From positions 682,001 through 746,000 of the forward strand of contig NZ_FPKV01000001.1 of the NCBI RefSeq assembly GCF_900114265.1: a stretch of DNA of 64,000 nucleotides. Direction: 5' to 3'. The translations under genes were made by a program, and so were the position numbers. The number at the start of each line of letters is the position of its first letter. The first letter of the stretch is position 1. The notes beneath the pieces are model-generated. The model worked only from the letters and a program-made list of their open reading frames with translations, was not told the origin of the DNA and searched no databases. Of the stretch, positions 54,598 to 62,561 are shown in pieces. This DNA is from Flaviramulus basaltis (lineage in GTDB: Bacteria > Bacteroidota > Bacteroidia > Flavobacteriales > Flavobacteriaceae).

Positions 54598-54631
54598 CAA
54601 ACATAAAAAAAAAAAAAATGATAATATACAA
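54598..54631 (-). promoter_or_regulatory. Promoter of the peptide 3 / GLPGLI-4 / GLPGLI-3 unit
   Basis: On the minus strand TTG, a 23-base spacer ending in a long T run, and TATGTTTG (exact TAnnTTTG match). The start of the spacer (TATATTATCA) is homologous to that of the peptide 2 promoter, with the T run longer here. Confidence 0.6.
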
Positions 54632-54795
54632 GCTTTTCTTACAATTTTTAATAAAAGTATGATTTTACGGATTTTCCATAGCAAAATTGAAGATAAGTAT
54701 TACTTTTTAAAATTATTGTTCATTATCAATCGAAATATTTTCAAATATGTCAATTCGATTTATTTATAAAAAATTGTATCGAGACTATTTTAGTT

Positions 54796-57132
54796 TCAAA
54801 AATCTAAATCATCTGGAGTATCTTTTTCAGAATCATTATCAGTGGCTGTATTTGCTTCTTCAGAACAATCTATATTAATGGAAAGATTTCCTGGTGCTAC
54901 AAAGTCTTCTTTTGAGATATTTAATTCTTCATCAGCATAACAGCTTTTCATGTATAAACCCCAAATAGGTAATGCCATAGCTGCTCCTTGCCCATAAGTA
55001 ATACTTGCAAAATGTGTTGCTCTTTCTTCTCCACCAACCCAAACTCCTGTAACTAAATTGGGCACCATACCCATAAACCATCCATCACTTTGGTTTTGTG
55101 TGGTACCTGTTTTACCTGCTATTGGATTTGTAAACTCATAAGGGTAGCCTGTTACAATTTCTCTGTAATCTGCTCTATAAGAATCTGCACCTTTACCTCT
55201 TAACCTAACTCCAGAACCTGTTTGCGTAACACCTTCCATAAGTTTAACAGTTACATATGCTGTTTCCTCACTTATTACATCACGTGTTTCTGGTTTAAAT
55301 TGATAAAGAATGGTACCATTTTTATCTTCAATATTTGTAACCATAACAGGCTTTGTGTAAACACCTTGGTTAGCAAATGATGAATAGGCTCCAACCATTT
55401 CGTAAACACTAATATCTGGTGTTCCTAATGCTATTGAAGGCACCGGAAGCATTTCAGATTCAATTCCTAATTTTGTTGCTAAATCAACTACTGTTTGCGG
55501 CCCAACTTTATCAATTAGTCTAGCAGTAATTGTGTTAACCGAGTTTGCTAAAGCATTCTTTAACGTTCTTTGTCCACCATAACTTCCTCCTGCGTTTTTA
55601 GGACACCATTCTTCTGGGTTACCAAACTTACCGGCTTCAATACAAAAAGGTGTGTCTGGGAATTTATCACAAGGTGATAAGTGTAATTGATCTATTGCTG
55701 CGGTATAAACAAAAGGTTTAAATGTAGAGCCTATTTGGCGCTTCCCTTGTTTTACCATATCATATTGAAAATGTCTATAGTTTATACCTCCAACCCATGC
55801 TTTTACATGTCCTGTTTGTGGATCCATAGACATCATTCCTGTTCTTAGGAATGATTTATAATATCTCATAGAATCTATGGGCTTCATAATAGTATCAATC
55901 TCTGATGCTTTTCCATCTTTCCATGCAAAAACAGACATTTGAGATGGTTTATTAAATGAGTCTTTAATTTCTTTATCAGACTTTTTTAAATCATACTTCA
56001 TGTGCCTCCATCGCTCAGATTGTTTCATGGAGCGGTTTAGCAAATCATTTATTTCACTTTGCTCTAAATCTAAAAAAGGTGCTGTTGGATTTCTTTTAGG
56101 TGTATTCTGAACAAAAAATTCCGCTTGCAACCTTGGCATATGTTGTTGCACAGCATCTTCAGCGTATTTTTGCATGCGTGAATCTATGGTCGTGTAAATT
56201 TTCAAACCATCATTATATAGATTCCATTTTGTGCCATCTAGTTTTGGATTATCTTTAATCCATTTTTTCATAAAACCATCCAAATAACCTCTAAAATAAG
56301 TAGCAATACCATCACGATGAGATTGTGGTGTATAATTTAAATCGAGGTCTGTTTTTTGAAGCGAATCTTTAATAGTTTCATTTATAAAATCATATTTTTC
56401 CATTTGATACAACACCACATCACGTCTGTTTTTTACTCCTTCTGGGTTTCTTCTTGGATTATATAATGATGAATTTTTAAACATACCAACCAACATAGCA
56501 GCTTCTTTTATGTCTAAATCAATAGGTTCTTTATCAAAATAAATACTTGATGCACTTCGAATACCATCACCATTATTACCAAAATCATAAATATTAAAAT
56601 ACTGTGCTATAATTTCTTCTTTGGTATATTGACGTTCTAAACGTATGGCAATAATCCATTCTTTTGCCTTTTGCAAAATACGCTCTATGATGTTTTCTGA
56701 ACCTTCACCATGAAATAATTGTTTTGCAAGCTGTTGAGAAATAGTACTTGCACCGCCTCCACTACCTAGTTTAAATACGGCTCTTAAAGTTCCTCTAGCA
56801 TCAATTCCAGAATGTTTTTTAAAACGCGCGTCTTCTGTAGCAATTAAAGCATCAACTAAAAAGGGTGACAAATCATCATAACCAACAGGTGTTCTATTAT
56901 CATTAAAATAAAATTTACCTAAAGTTTTTCCGTCGGAAGAAATAATTTCAGTTGCTAAATTAGTTTTAGGATTTTCTAAAACAGTATGATCGGGCATTTC
57001 CCCAAATGCTCCCCAAGATGCAAGCATAAATAATAATAATAAGGCTAATATACCTCCTAAAAACACCATCCAAAACCAACGGATGTATTTTGAAAAATCT
57101 TGGACTGTTGTTGTTTGCTTTTTTGTTGCCAT
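54796..57132 (-). CDS. Penicillin-binding protein 1A (bifunctional peptidoglycan synthase)
   Basis: Class A PBP that polymerises and crosslinks peptidoglycan. An N-terminal transmembrane helix (about 16-40) leads to a GT51 transglycosylase domain with the catalytic Glu in ATEDARFKKHSG near residue 95. The transpeptidase domain has SxxK in GSTFKP near 467, SVN, and KTGTTQ near 673. The C-terminus is acidic. It is the last gene of a ricT-gldH-PBP1A series, an arrangement I associate with flavobacteria. Confidence 0.96.
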   Translation of the reverse strand: MATKKQTTTVQDFSKYIRWFWMVFLGGILALLLLFMLASWGAFGEMPDHTVLENPKTNLATEIISSDGKTLGKFYFNDNRTPVGYDDLSPFLVDALIATEDARFKKHSGIDARGTLRAVFKLGSGGGASTISQQLAKQLFHGEGSENIIERILQKAKEWIIAIRLERQYTKEEIIAQYFNIYDFGNNGDGIRSASSIYFDKEPIDLDIKEAAMLVGMFKNSSLYNPRRNPEGVKNRRDVVLYQMEKYDFINETIKDSLQKTDLDLNYTPQSHRDGIATYFRGYLDGFMKKWIKDNPKLDGTKWNLYNDGLKIYTTIDSRMQKYAEDAVQQHMPRLQAEFFVQNTPKRNPTAPFLDLEQSEINDLLNRSMKQSERWRHMKYDLKKSDKEIKDSFNKPSQMSVFAWKDGKASEIDTIMKPIDSMRYYKSFLRTGMMSMDPQTGHVKAWVGGINYRHFQYDMVKQGKRQIGSTFKPFVYTAAIDQLHLSPCDKFPDTPFCIEAGKFGNPEEWCPKNAGGSYGGQRTLKNALANSVNTITARLIDKVGPQTVVDLATKLGIESEMLPVPSIALGTPDISVYEMVGAYSSFANQGVYTKPVMVTNIEDKNGTILYQFKPETRDVISEETAYVTVKLMEGVTQTGSGVRLRGKGADSYRADYREIVTGYPYEFTNPIAGKTGTTQNQSDGWFMGMVPNLVTGVWVGGEERATHFASITYGQGAAMALPIWGLYMKSCYADEELNISKEDFVAPGNLSINIDCSEEANTATDNDSEKDTPDDLDF

Positions 57133-57174
57133 CTGCTATGTATAAAACACTTAAAAAGTGTTTAGTTTGACAAT

Positions 57175-57669
57175 TTATTTATTATTAATATTTTCTATTC
57201 TAAAGCCAATATCTGTGACACCTTCAAGTTCTATAACGCCATTAACTTTGCCATTTTCACGCATAGCGTGTTGAATATTAACAGTGTATTCTCCTGCTTC
57301 TTTAAAAATAACTTGTTCTTTGTACCACAACTTGTTTTCTTTAACATCTGTATAACCAGCACCTAAAAGTTTCCCATTAGGCTCTGCCATTTTATATTCT
57401 AAAGTGTCTTTTACTGTTTTACCGTGTGGAAAAACCATTTCGACAATTAAAAACAAATTATTGTATTTGTATGCATTAGTGTTTCTAAAATTAACAAACA
57501 AATTATAAGCATTTGTAGAATCTGGAGGCGTTATCTTAAAAGTAACAATAGAATCTTTATGCCATTTATTTGGAATAGATTTATAGGTATCAAAAACACG
57601 ATTAGAATCGCAAGATGCTAATACAAAAGAAAACATTATAAAAAATAACAAGACTCTATTTTGCAGCAT
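57175..57669 (-). CDS. gldH: Gliding motility lipoprotein GldH
   Basis: A lipoprotein signal peptide with lipobox LASC places the lipid-bearing Cys at residue 20 when the start is taken at 57669. The mature N-terminus CDSNRVFDTYKSIPNKWHKDS is diagnostic of GldH. GldH is needed for gliding motility in Flavobacterium johnsoniae. The start overlaps the end of ricT by 14 bases; a longer in-frame start lies deep within ricT and lacks a signal peptide. Confidence 0.93.
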   Translation of the reverse strand: MLQNRVLLFFIMFSFVLASCDSNRVFDTYKSIPNKWHKDSIVTFKITPPDSTNAYNLFVNFRNTNAYKYNNLFLIVEMVFPHGKTVKDTLEYKMAEPNGKLLGAGYTDVKENKLWYKEQVIFKEAGEYTVNIQHAMRENGKVNGVIELEGVTDIGFRIENINNK

Positions 57670-58897
57670 TTTTACTGTTTTGAGGTTTTCTCCTATTGTT
57701 TTTGTTTCTGTTATTCTGCTTAGAATTATTATTATTTGGTGTAGCATTTTTATTGCTTTGTCCTTGATTACCTTTCTTTCTATTGTTTTTACGTTTATTT
57801 GAAGGTTTTGGACTATCGAACCTTGTTAAACTATCTTGACCTACAACGTTCTCAAACTCCGTTTTAGTATCTTCTATAAGGTCTGAAGCATATTCTTCAA
57901 GGCTAGCAACTTTTATGTTTTTTTTGTTTTGTTCAATAATTTCATTGGCTTGTTCTGTAGTTATTTTGTGCCAATTCATCCATTCGCCTTCATAAGCATA
58001 CCACATGTGCCCTTTAAAAATATCTGTTTTTTGGCATACTGCAGTCCCTTTTTCGGTTTGTAATTTTATATCTGTTTTAGGAAAACTTTTTAAAGCATCA
58101 AGATAGGTGTCTAACTCGTAATTTAAACAGCATTTTAATTTACCACATTGTCCCGCTAGTTTTTGCGGATTTAATGATAATTGCTGATAACGTGCCGCCG
58201 ATGTACTTACCGATCGAAAATCTGTTAACCAAGTAGAGCAACATAATTCGCGCCCACAAGAACCAATACCACCAAGTCTTGCTGCTTCTTGACGAAACCC
58301 TACTTGTTTCATTTCTATACGAGTTCTAAATTCTCGCGCAAAAACTTTTATAAGTTCTCTAAAATCTACACGGTCTTCTGCTGTATAATAAAATGTGGCT
58401 TTGCTTGCATCACCTTGAAATTCGATATCAGAGATTTTCATTTGCAACTTCAAATCTATTGCAAATTGACGAGCTCTAACCTTCATTGGCTCTTCTTTAT
58501 CGCGAGCTTCAGACCAAATATCAATATCCTTCTGGCTTGCTTTTCTATATATTTTTAGAGCTTCCTCTAAGTTTTCGGGTATGTTTTTACGTTTCATTTG
58601 AATACGCACCAATTCTCCCGTAAGAGTAACCATACCAATATCATGACCAGATTTTGCTTGAGTTGCAACAATATCGCCAATGCTAAGCGTTAAATTTTCG
58701 GTGTTATGATAGTATTCTTTTCTGCCATTTTTATAACGTACCTCAACCCAATTAAAGGGTTTTTCGCCATTAGGAAGCGACATATTCGCTAACCAATCAA
58801 AAACAGTTAGTTTATTACAACTATCTGTCCCACAAGTACCATTATTTTTGCAGCCTTTTGGAGAGCCGTCTTTCGTTGAGCAACTTGCACAAGCCAT
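57656..58897 (-). CDS. ricT: RicT-like PSP1-domain protein
   Basis: PSP1/RicT family, which in Bacillus forms a Y complex with RicA and RicF involved in RNA processing. The PSP1 domain spans roughly 110-230 and contains the Cys pattern GRELCCSTWL and CGKLKCCLNYE. The N-terminus has an extra Cys cluster (ACASCSTKDGSPKGC) and the C-terminal ~60 residues are Asn/Lys-rich low complexity. It overlaps gldH by 14 bases. Confidence 0.9.
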   Translation of the reverse strand: MACASCSTKDGSPKGCKNNGTCGTDSCNKLTVFDWLANMSLPNGEKPFNWVEVRYKNGRKEYYHNTENLTLSIGDIVATQAKSGHDIGMVTLTGELVRIQMKRKNIPENLEEALKIYRKASQKDIDIWSEARDKEEPMKVRARQFAIDLKLQMKISDIEFQGDASKATFYYTAEDRVDFRELIKVFAREFRTRIEMKQVGFRQEAARLGGIGSCGRELCCSTWLTDFRSVSTSAARYQQLSLNPQKLAGQCGKLKCCLNYELDTYLDALKSFPKTDIKLQTEKGTAVCQKTDIFKGHMWYAYEGEWMNWHKITTEQANEIIEQNKKNIKVASLEEYASDLIEDTKTEFENVVGQDSLTRFDSPKPSNKRKNNRKKGNQGQSNKNATPNNNNSKQNNRNKNNRRKPQNSKNAAK

Positions 58898-59003
58898 AAA
58901 TTATATATATTGATTCCGATTAAACCTAACAGTTTAACGGAAGATGATTAAATTATATTGATTGTAAATATAAGATTATTTAAAAGACTAGAAGCTATTT
59001 AAA

Positions 59004-60077
59004 CTAAATGCTTTTTTTCTGTAAAACATCAAAAATGTTTCTTAAGTCCTTTTTGTAAGGTAAATGATTTGCACGTCCTTTTTTGAAAATATCATTGCTA
59101 TTTCCTTGTCCTTTTCTAAGCTCTTTTTGCTCTTCGTGGGGGAGCCTGTTTATTTCCATACAATTGGTAGAACAGCAATTTTCCATGTCGCGTTTACAAT
59201 CATCACATTGTATAAATAATAGATGACAAGCTTCGTTTGCACAGTTAGTATGAACATCAAAAGGATTTCCACATTGGTGGCAATTAGCTATAACATCTTC
59301 ACTTATTCGTTCTGCACGCCTATCATCAAACACAAAATTTTGACCTAAAAACTTATTCTCTAAATTTTTCTCGTTTACCTGCCTAGTGTACTCAATAATA
59401 CCGCCTTCAAGCTGGTATACATTTTTAAAACCTTTGTGTTTAAAGTATGCACTAGCCTTTTCGCAACGAATACCTCCAGTACAATACATAACCAGGTTTT
59501 TGTCTTCTTTATGGTCTTTTAAATCGTCTTCAATAATATCTAAAGAGTCTCTAAACGTATCTACATCTGGTGTTACGGCATTTTTAAAACGCCCAATTTC
59601 ACTTTCGTAATGGTTACGCATATCCACCAAAACCGTGTTTTCATCTTCAATAAATTGATTAAACTCCTCTGCTTTTAAATGAATTCCTTTGTTTGTAACA
59701 TCAAAAGTGTCATCGTTTAAACCATCGGCAACAATTTTATTACGCACCTTTACTTTTAGTTTAAGAAAGGATTTGTTGTCTTGCTCTACAGCAATGTTTA
59801 ATCTAATATCTTTTAAAAAATCTATAGAATCTAAGTGATTTTTAAATTCGTTGAAACGATCTGCGGGAAGTGATAATTGCCCATTAATACCCTCGTGAGC
59901 AACATAAATTCTACCAAGAACATCTAAAGCGTTCCAAGTAATAAACAAATGGTCTCTAAAAACTTGCGGATTGCCAATTTTGGCATATTGGTAAAAAGAA
60001 AGTGTTAATCGATTTTTTCCTGCTTTATCAATTAATTCTGCTCTTTCTTTTGCGCTTAACTTATTGTACAGTTGCAT
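59004..60077 (-). CDS. trhO: tRNA uridine-34 hydroxylase (rhodanese-domain, TrhO/YceA)
   Basis: Oxygen-dependent hydroxylase that forms 5-hydroxyuridine at tRNA position 34. It has an N-terminal acylphosphatase-like domain, a rhodanese domain with the active Cys in MYCTGGIRCEKA near residue 195, and a Cys-rich C-terminal zinc region (CHQCGNPFD ... CDDCKRDMENCC). At 357 residues it is full length. It stands alone with a terminator-like hairpin upstream. Confidence 0.94.
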   Translation of the reverse strand: MQLYNKLSAKERAELIDKAGKNRLTLSFYQYAKIGNPQVFRDHLFITWNALDVLGRIYVAHEGINGQLSLPADRFNEFKNHLDSIDFLKDIRLNIAVEQDNKSFLKLKVKVRNKIVADGLNDDTFDVTNKGIHLKAEEFNQFIEDENTVLVDMRNHYESEIGRFKNAVTPDVDTFRDSLDIIEDDLKDHKEDKNLVMYCTGGIRCEKASAYFKHKGFKNVYQLEGGIIEYTRQVNEKNLENKFLGQNFVFDDRRAERISEDVIANCHQCGNPFDVHTNCANEACHLLFIQCDDCKRDMENCCSTNCMEINRLPHEEQKELRKGQGNSNDIFKKGRANHLPYKKDLRNIFDVLQKKSI

Positions 60078-60156
60078 GCTATACTAATTTTTAAGGTTAA
60101 AAAATATTTTAAGCAGCAAAAATACAATTTTTAAAAAGAACCACAATTTATGGCAT

Positions 60157-60192
60157 AAAAAAAGCACTTTAGTAAACATAAAGTGCTTTTTC
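60157..60192. terminator. Bidirectional terminator-like hairpin between trhO and recA
   Basis: AAAAAGCACTTTA and TAAAGTGCTTTTT form a thirteen-base stem with a seven-base loop, flanked by A and T runs. On the minus strand it lies after a possible 30-residue ORF and before trhO. Confidence 0.8.
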
Positions 60193-60248
60193 TTGACTAA
60201 TCCGTAGTTAATATTACTTTAATTTTTACCTAAAATAATATCTCGGAT

Positions 60249-60341
60249 TTAGCCACCATCGGCTTTACAATTGCTATTTATTAGAATAGTAACTGAAACA
60301 CCTAATGCCTTAATTAAAATTGTTTGTTTGAAAAATTTCAT
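60249..60341 (-). CDS. Possible 30-residue peptide upstream of recA
   Basis: A frame of 30 codons on the minus strand begins MKFFKQTILIKALGVSVTIL and ends NSNCKADGG. It is hydrophobic with a Cys, like a signal or membrane peptide. It would end about 57 bases before a strong hairpin terminator, which suggests a real short transcript divergent from recA. No family is recognised and it could be chance. The 60078-60473 gap shows nothing else. Confidence 0.35.
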   Translation of the reverse strand: MKFFKQTILIKALGVSVTILINSNCKADGG

Positions 60342-60473
60342 AACTTTTTCATAGCAAAATTTTTCCTCTTTTTATATTAGATGCAAAATGTGGAAAAAGG
60401 TTGCGTGATAAAATTGTATTGTGCCAAAAGTTGTAGTATTTTAGCATACAATTTTTTAGAAAAATATAGAAAA

Positions 60474-61475
60474 ATGAGCAGCGAAAAAGAAGCTAAATTA
60501 AAAGCATTAAAACTTACATTAGACAAGCTAGATAAAGCCTACGGAAAAGGAACAGTAATGAAAATGAGCGATTCTGCAATTGTAGATGTTGATGCTATTC
60601 CATCTGGCTCTTTAGGTTTAGATATTGCATTAGGCGTTGGTGGTTACCCACGCGGACGTGTTATTGAAATTTATGGCCCTGAATCTTCAGGTAAAACTAC
60701 ATTAACTTTACACGCTATTGCCGAAGCTCAAAAAGCAGGCGGCATTGCAGCATTTATTGATGCAGAACATGCTTTTGATAGATTTTATGCTGAAAAACTA
60801 GGTGTTGATATTGATAACTTAATTATTTCTCAACCAGATAATGGAGAACAAGCTTTAGAAATTGCCGATAACTTAATTCGCTCTGGCGCTATTGATATTG
60901 TTGTAATAGATTCTGTTGCGGCTCTAACGCCTAAAAGTGAGATTGAAGGCGAAATGGGTGACTCAAAAATGGGTTTACATGCACGATTAATGTCTCAAGC
61001 ATTAAGAAAGCTTACCGCTTCAATTAGCAAAACCAATTGTACAGTAATCTTCATTAACCAACTACGTGAAAAAATAGGCGTTATGTTTGGTAACCCTGAA
61101 ACAACAACAGGTGGTAATGCATTAAAATTTTACGCTTCGGTTAGATTAGATATTAGACGTTCTACTCAAATTAAAGAAACTGATGGAAACGTAATTGGAA
61201 ATAAAACTAGAGTAAAAGTCGTTAAAAACAAAGTTGCTCCTCCTTTTAAAATGGCAGAATTTGACATTATGTACGGTGAAGGTGTGAGTAAGGTTGGTGA
61301 AATTTTAGATTTAGCTGTAGAACATGAAATTGTTAAAAAAAGCGGATCATGGTTTAGTTACGATGAAACCAAACTTGGACAAGGACGTGATGCCGTTAAA
61401 GCATTAATAAAAGACAACCCCGAACTCATGGATGAGTTAGAGGGCAAGGTTAGAAAGGCCGTGTCAGAAAAATAA
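60474..61475 (+). CDS. recA: Recombinase RecA
   Basis: DNA-dependent ATPase for homologous recombination and SOS induction. The Walker A motif GPESSGKTT lies near residue 69, with the DNA-binding loop segments following; [19 protein letters not shown] is a RecA hallmark. I start at [13 protein letters not shown] (60474) because the longer in-frame start at 60381 adds 31 residues with no RecA similarity. The gene is followed by a strong terminator. Confidence 0.97.
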   Translation: MSSEKEAKLKALKLTLDKLDKAYGKGTVMKMSDSAIVDVDAIPSGSLGLDIALGVGGYPRGRVIEIYGPESSGKTTLTLHAIAEAQKAGGIAAFIDAEHAFDRFYAEKLGVDIDNLIISQPDNGEQALEIADNLIRSGAIDIVVIDSVAALTPKSEIEGEMGDSKMGLHARLMSQALRKLTASISKTNCTVIFINQLREKIGVMFGNPETTTGGNALKFYASVRLDIRRSTQIKETDGNVIGNKTRVKVVKNKVAPPFKMAEFDIMYGEGVSKVGEILDLAVEHEIVKKSGSWFSYDETKLGQGRDAVKALIKDNPELMDELEGKVRKAVSEK

Positions 61476-61477
61476 TT

Positions 61478-61508
61478 AAAAATCCCGTTAATTCGGGATT
61501 TTTTTTGT
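61478..61508 (+). terminator. Terminator of recA
   Basis: AAATCCCG and CGGGATTT form an eight-base stem with a six-base loop, followed by a T run. Confidence 0.92.
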
Positions 61509-61578
61509 TTCATACGCAACCTTTCTATTAATGTTGCATCTACAAGTAGAACATGTAATTAACCCTAAATTGTTTGCT

Positions 61579-61989
61579 ATGAAAAAATTTATTGTTTTTT
61601 GCTTAACCTTGGTGGGTTTAGCATCATGCAGTATTAATGAAGATTCTCCAAAATATACTTCTGAAGCTTTGCCTGTTGAAAGTGTAGACATTCCTGATGA
61701 GTTTGAGTTAGGAGAAACATATCCTATTACAATTTATTATTTTAGACCTACAACTTGTCATAACTTTAAAGAGTTTTATTATTACAAGGAAAATAATGAA
61801 CGCACAGTAGCTCCTATAAACTATGTTTTTGAAAGCAATAATTGTCAACCACTTGAAGACGAGTTAGTAGAAGCCACTTTTAATTTTACAGTAACAAGTA
61901 ACGGCTCTTATATTTTTAAATTTTGGCAAGGCGAAGACACCGAAGGAGAATCACAATATTTAATTATTGAAGTTCCGGTTACAGGATAA
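61579..61989 (+). CDS. Lipoprotein of unknown function, 136 residues
   Basis: A lipoprotein signal peptide with lipobox LASC puts the lipid-bearing Cys at residue 17. The mature part has an acidic, beta-rich fold with two Cys (TTCHNFKEFYYY and SNNCQPLED) that may pair. Start chosen at MKKFIVFCLTLVG; an in-frame ATG sixteen codons earlier lacks a signal peptide. It precedes the sigma factor by 29 bases, so cotranscription is possible. No family recognised. Confidence 0.8.
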   Translation: MKKFIVFCLTLVGLASCSINEDSPKYTSEALPVESVDIPDEFELGETYPITIYYFRPTTCHNFKEFYYYKENNERTVAPINYVFESNNCQPLEDELVEATFNFTVTSNGSYIFKFWQGEDTEGESQYLIIEVPVTG

Positions 61990-62018
61990 TTTAAATATTA
62001 ATTAATACATGTTTTAGT

Positions 62019-62561
62019 TTGAGTTTAAATCAACTCATAGAAAATTGTAAAATTGATGATACTAAAGCGCAAGGTGAATTGTATAAGCTCTTTTCGAGCA
62101 AACTATTCGCTATTTGCTTAAAGTATTCACGAAACTATGCAGAAGCAGAAGATAATTTGCAAGATGCATTTTTAACTATTTTCAAAAAAATTGAACAATA
62201 TAAAAGCAAAGGTTCTTTTGAGGGCTGGTTAAAACGTATTACTATAAATACCGCTTTACAACGCTACCGGAATGAAAAGGTTTTTGATATAATAAATGAA
62301 AATACCATAGAAGAAGTTGAAATAGAAATTGAGGAAGATTCCATTTCAATCGATTATCTATTACAAATTATTCAACAATTACCAGACAGATATAGATTGG
62401 TTTTTAACCTTTATGTATTGGATGGTTATTCGCATAAAGAGATAGCAAATATGCTTAATATAAATATAGGAACTTCAAAATCTAATTTGGCTAGAGCTAG
62501 ACAAATTTTAAAACAGACTATTGAAGACTATAAAGCAGCAGAACATTCACAATTACTATAA
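62019..62561 (+). CDS. ECF-type RNA polymerase sigma factor
   Basis: Sigma-70 region 2 (YAEAEDNLQDAFLTIFKKI, SFEGWLKRITINTALQRYR) and region 4 (LPDRYRLVFNLYVLDGYSH, shortened) are present without regions 1 or 3, which marks an extracytoplasmic-function sigma. The start appears to be TTG; the nearest ATG is out of frame and meets a stop at its third codon. The stop overlaps the next gene's ATG (TAATG), so it is coupled to the anti-sigma-like protein. Confidence 0.9.
   Translation: MSLNQLIENCKIDDTKAQGELYKLFSSKLFAICLKYSRNYAEAEDNLQDAFLTIFKKIEQYKSKGSFEGWLKRITINTALQRYRNEKVFDIINENTIEEVEIEIEEDSISIDYLLQIIQQLPDRYRLVFNLYVLDGYSHKEIANMLNINIGTSKSNLARARQILKQTIEDYKAAEHSQLL

Noticed and set aside
54572-54769. 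Plus-strand 65-codon frame over the peptide 3 promoter
   Set aside because: It consists mostly of homopolymer-driven Lys and hydrophobic codons and covers a promoter homologous to the one at 52283.
60381-60473. 31-codon N-terminal extension of recA
   Set aside because: Not similar to RecA; the conserved protein begins at 60474 with an A-rich leader.
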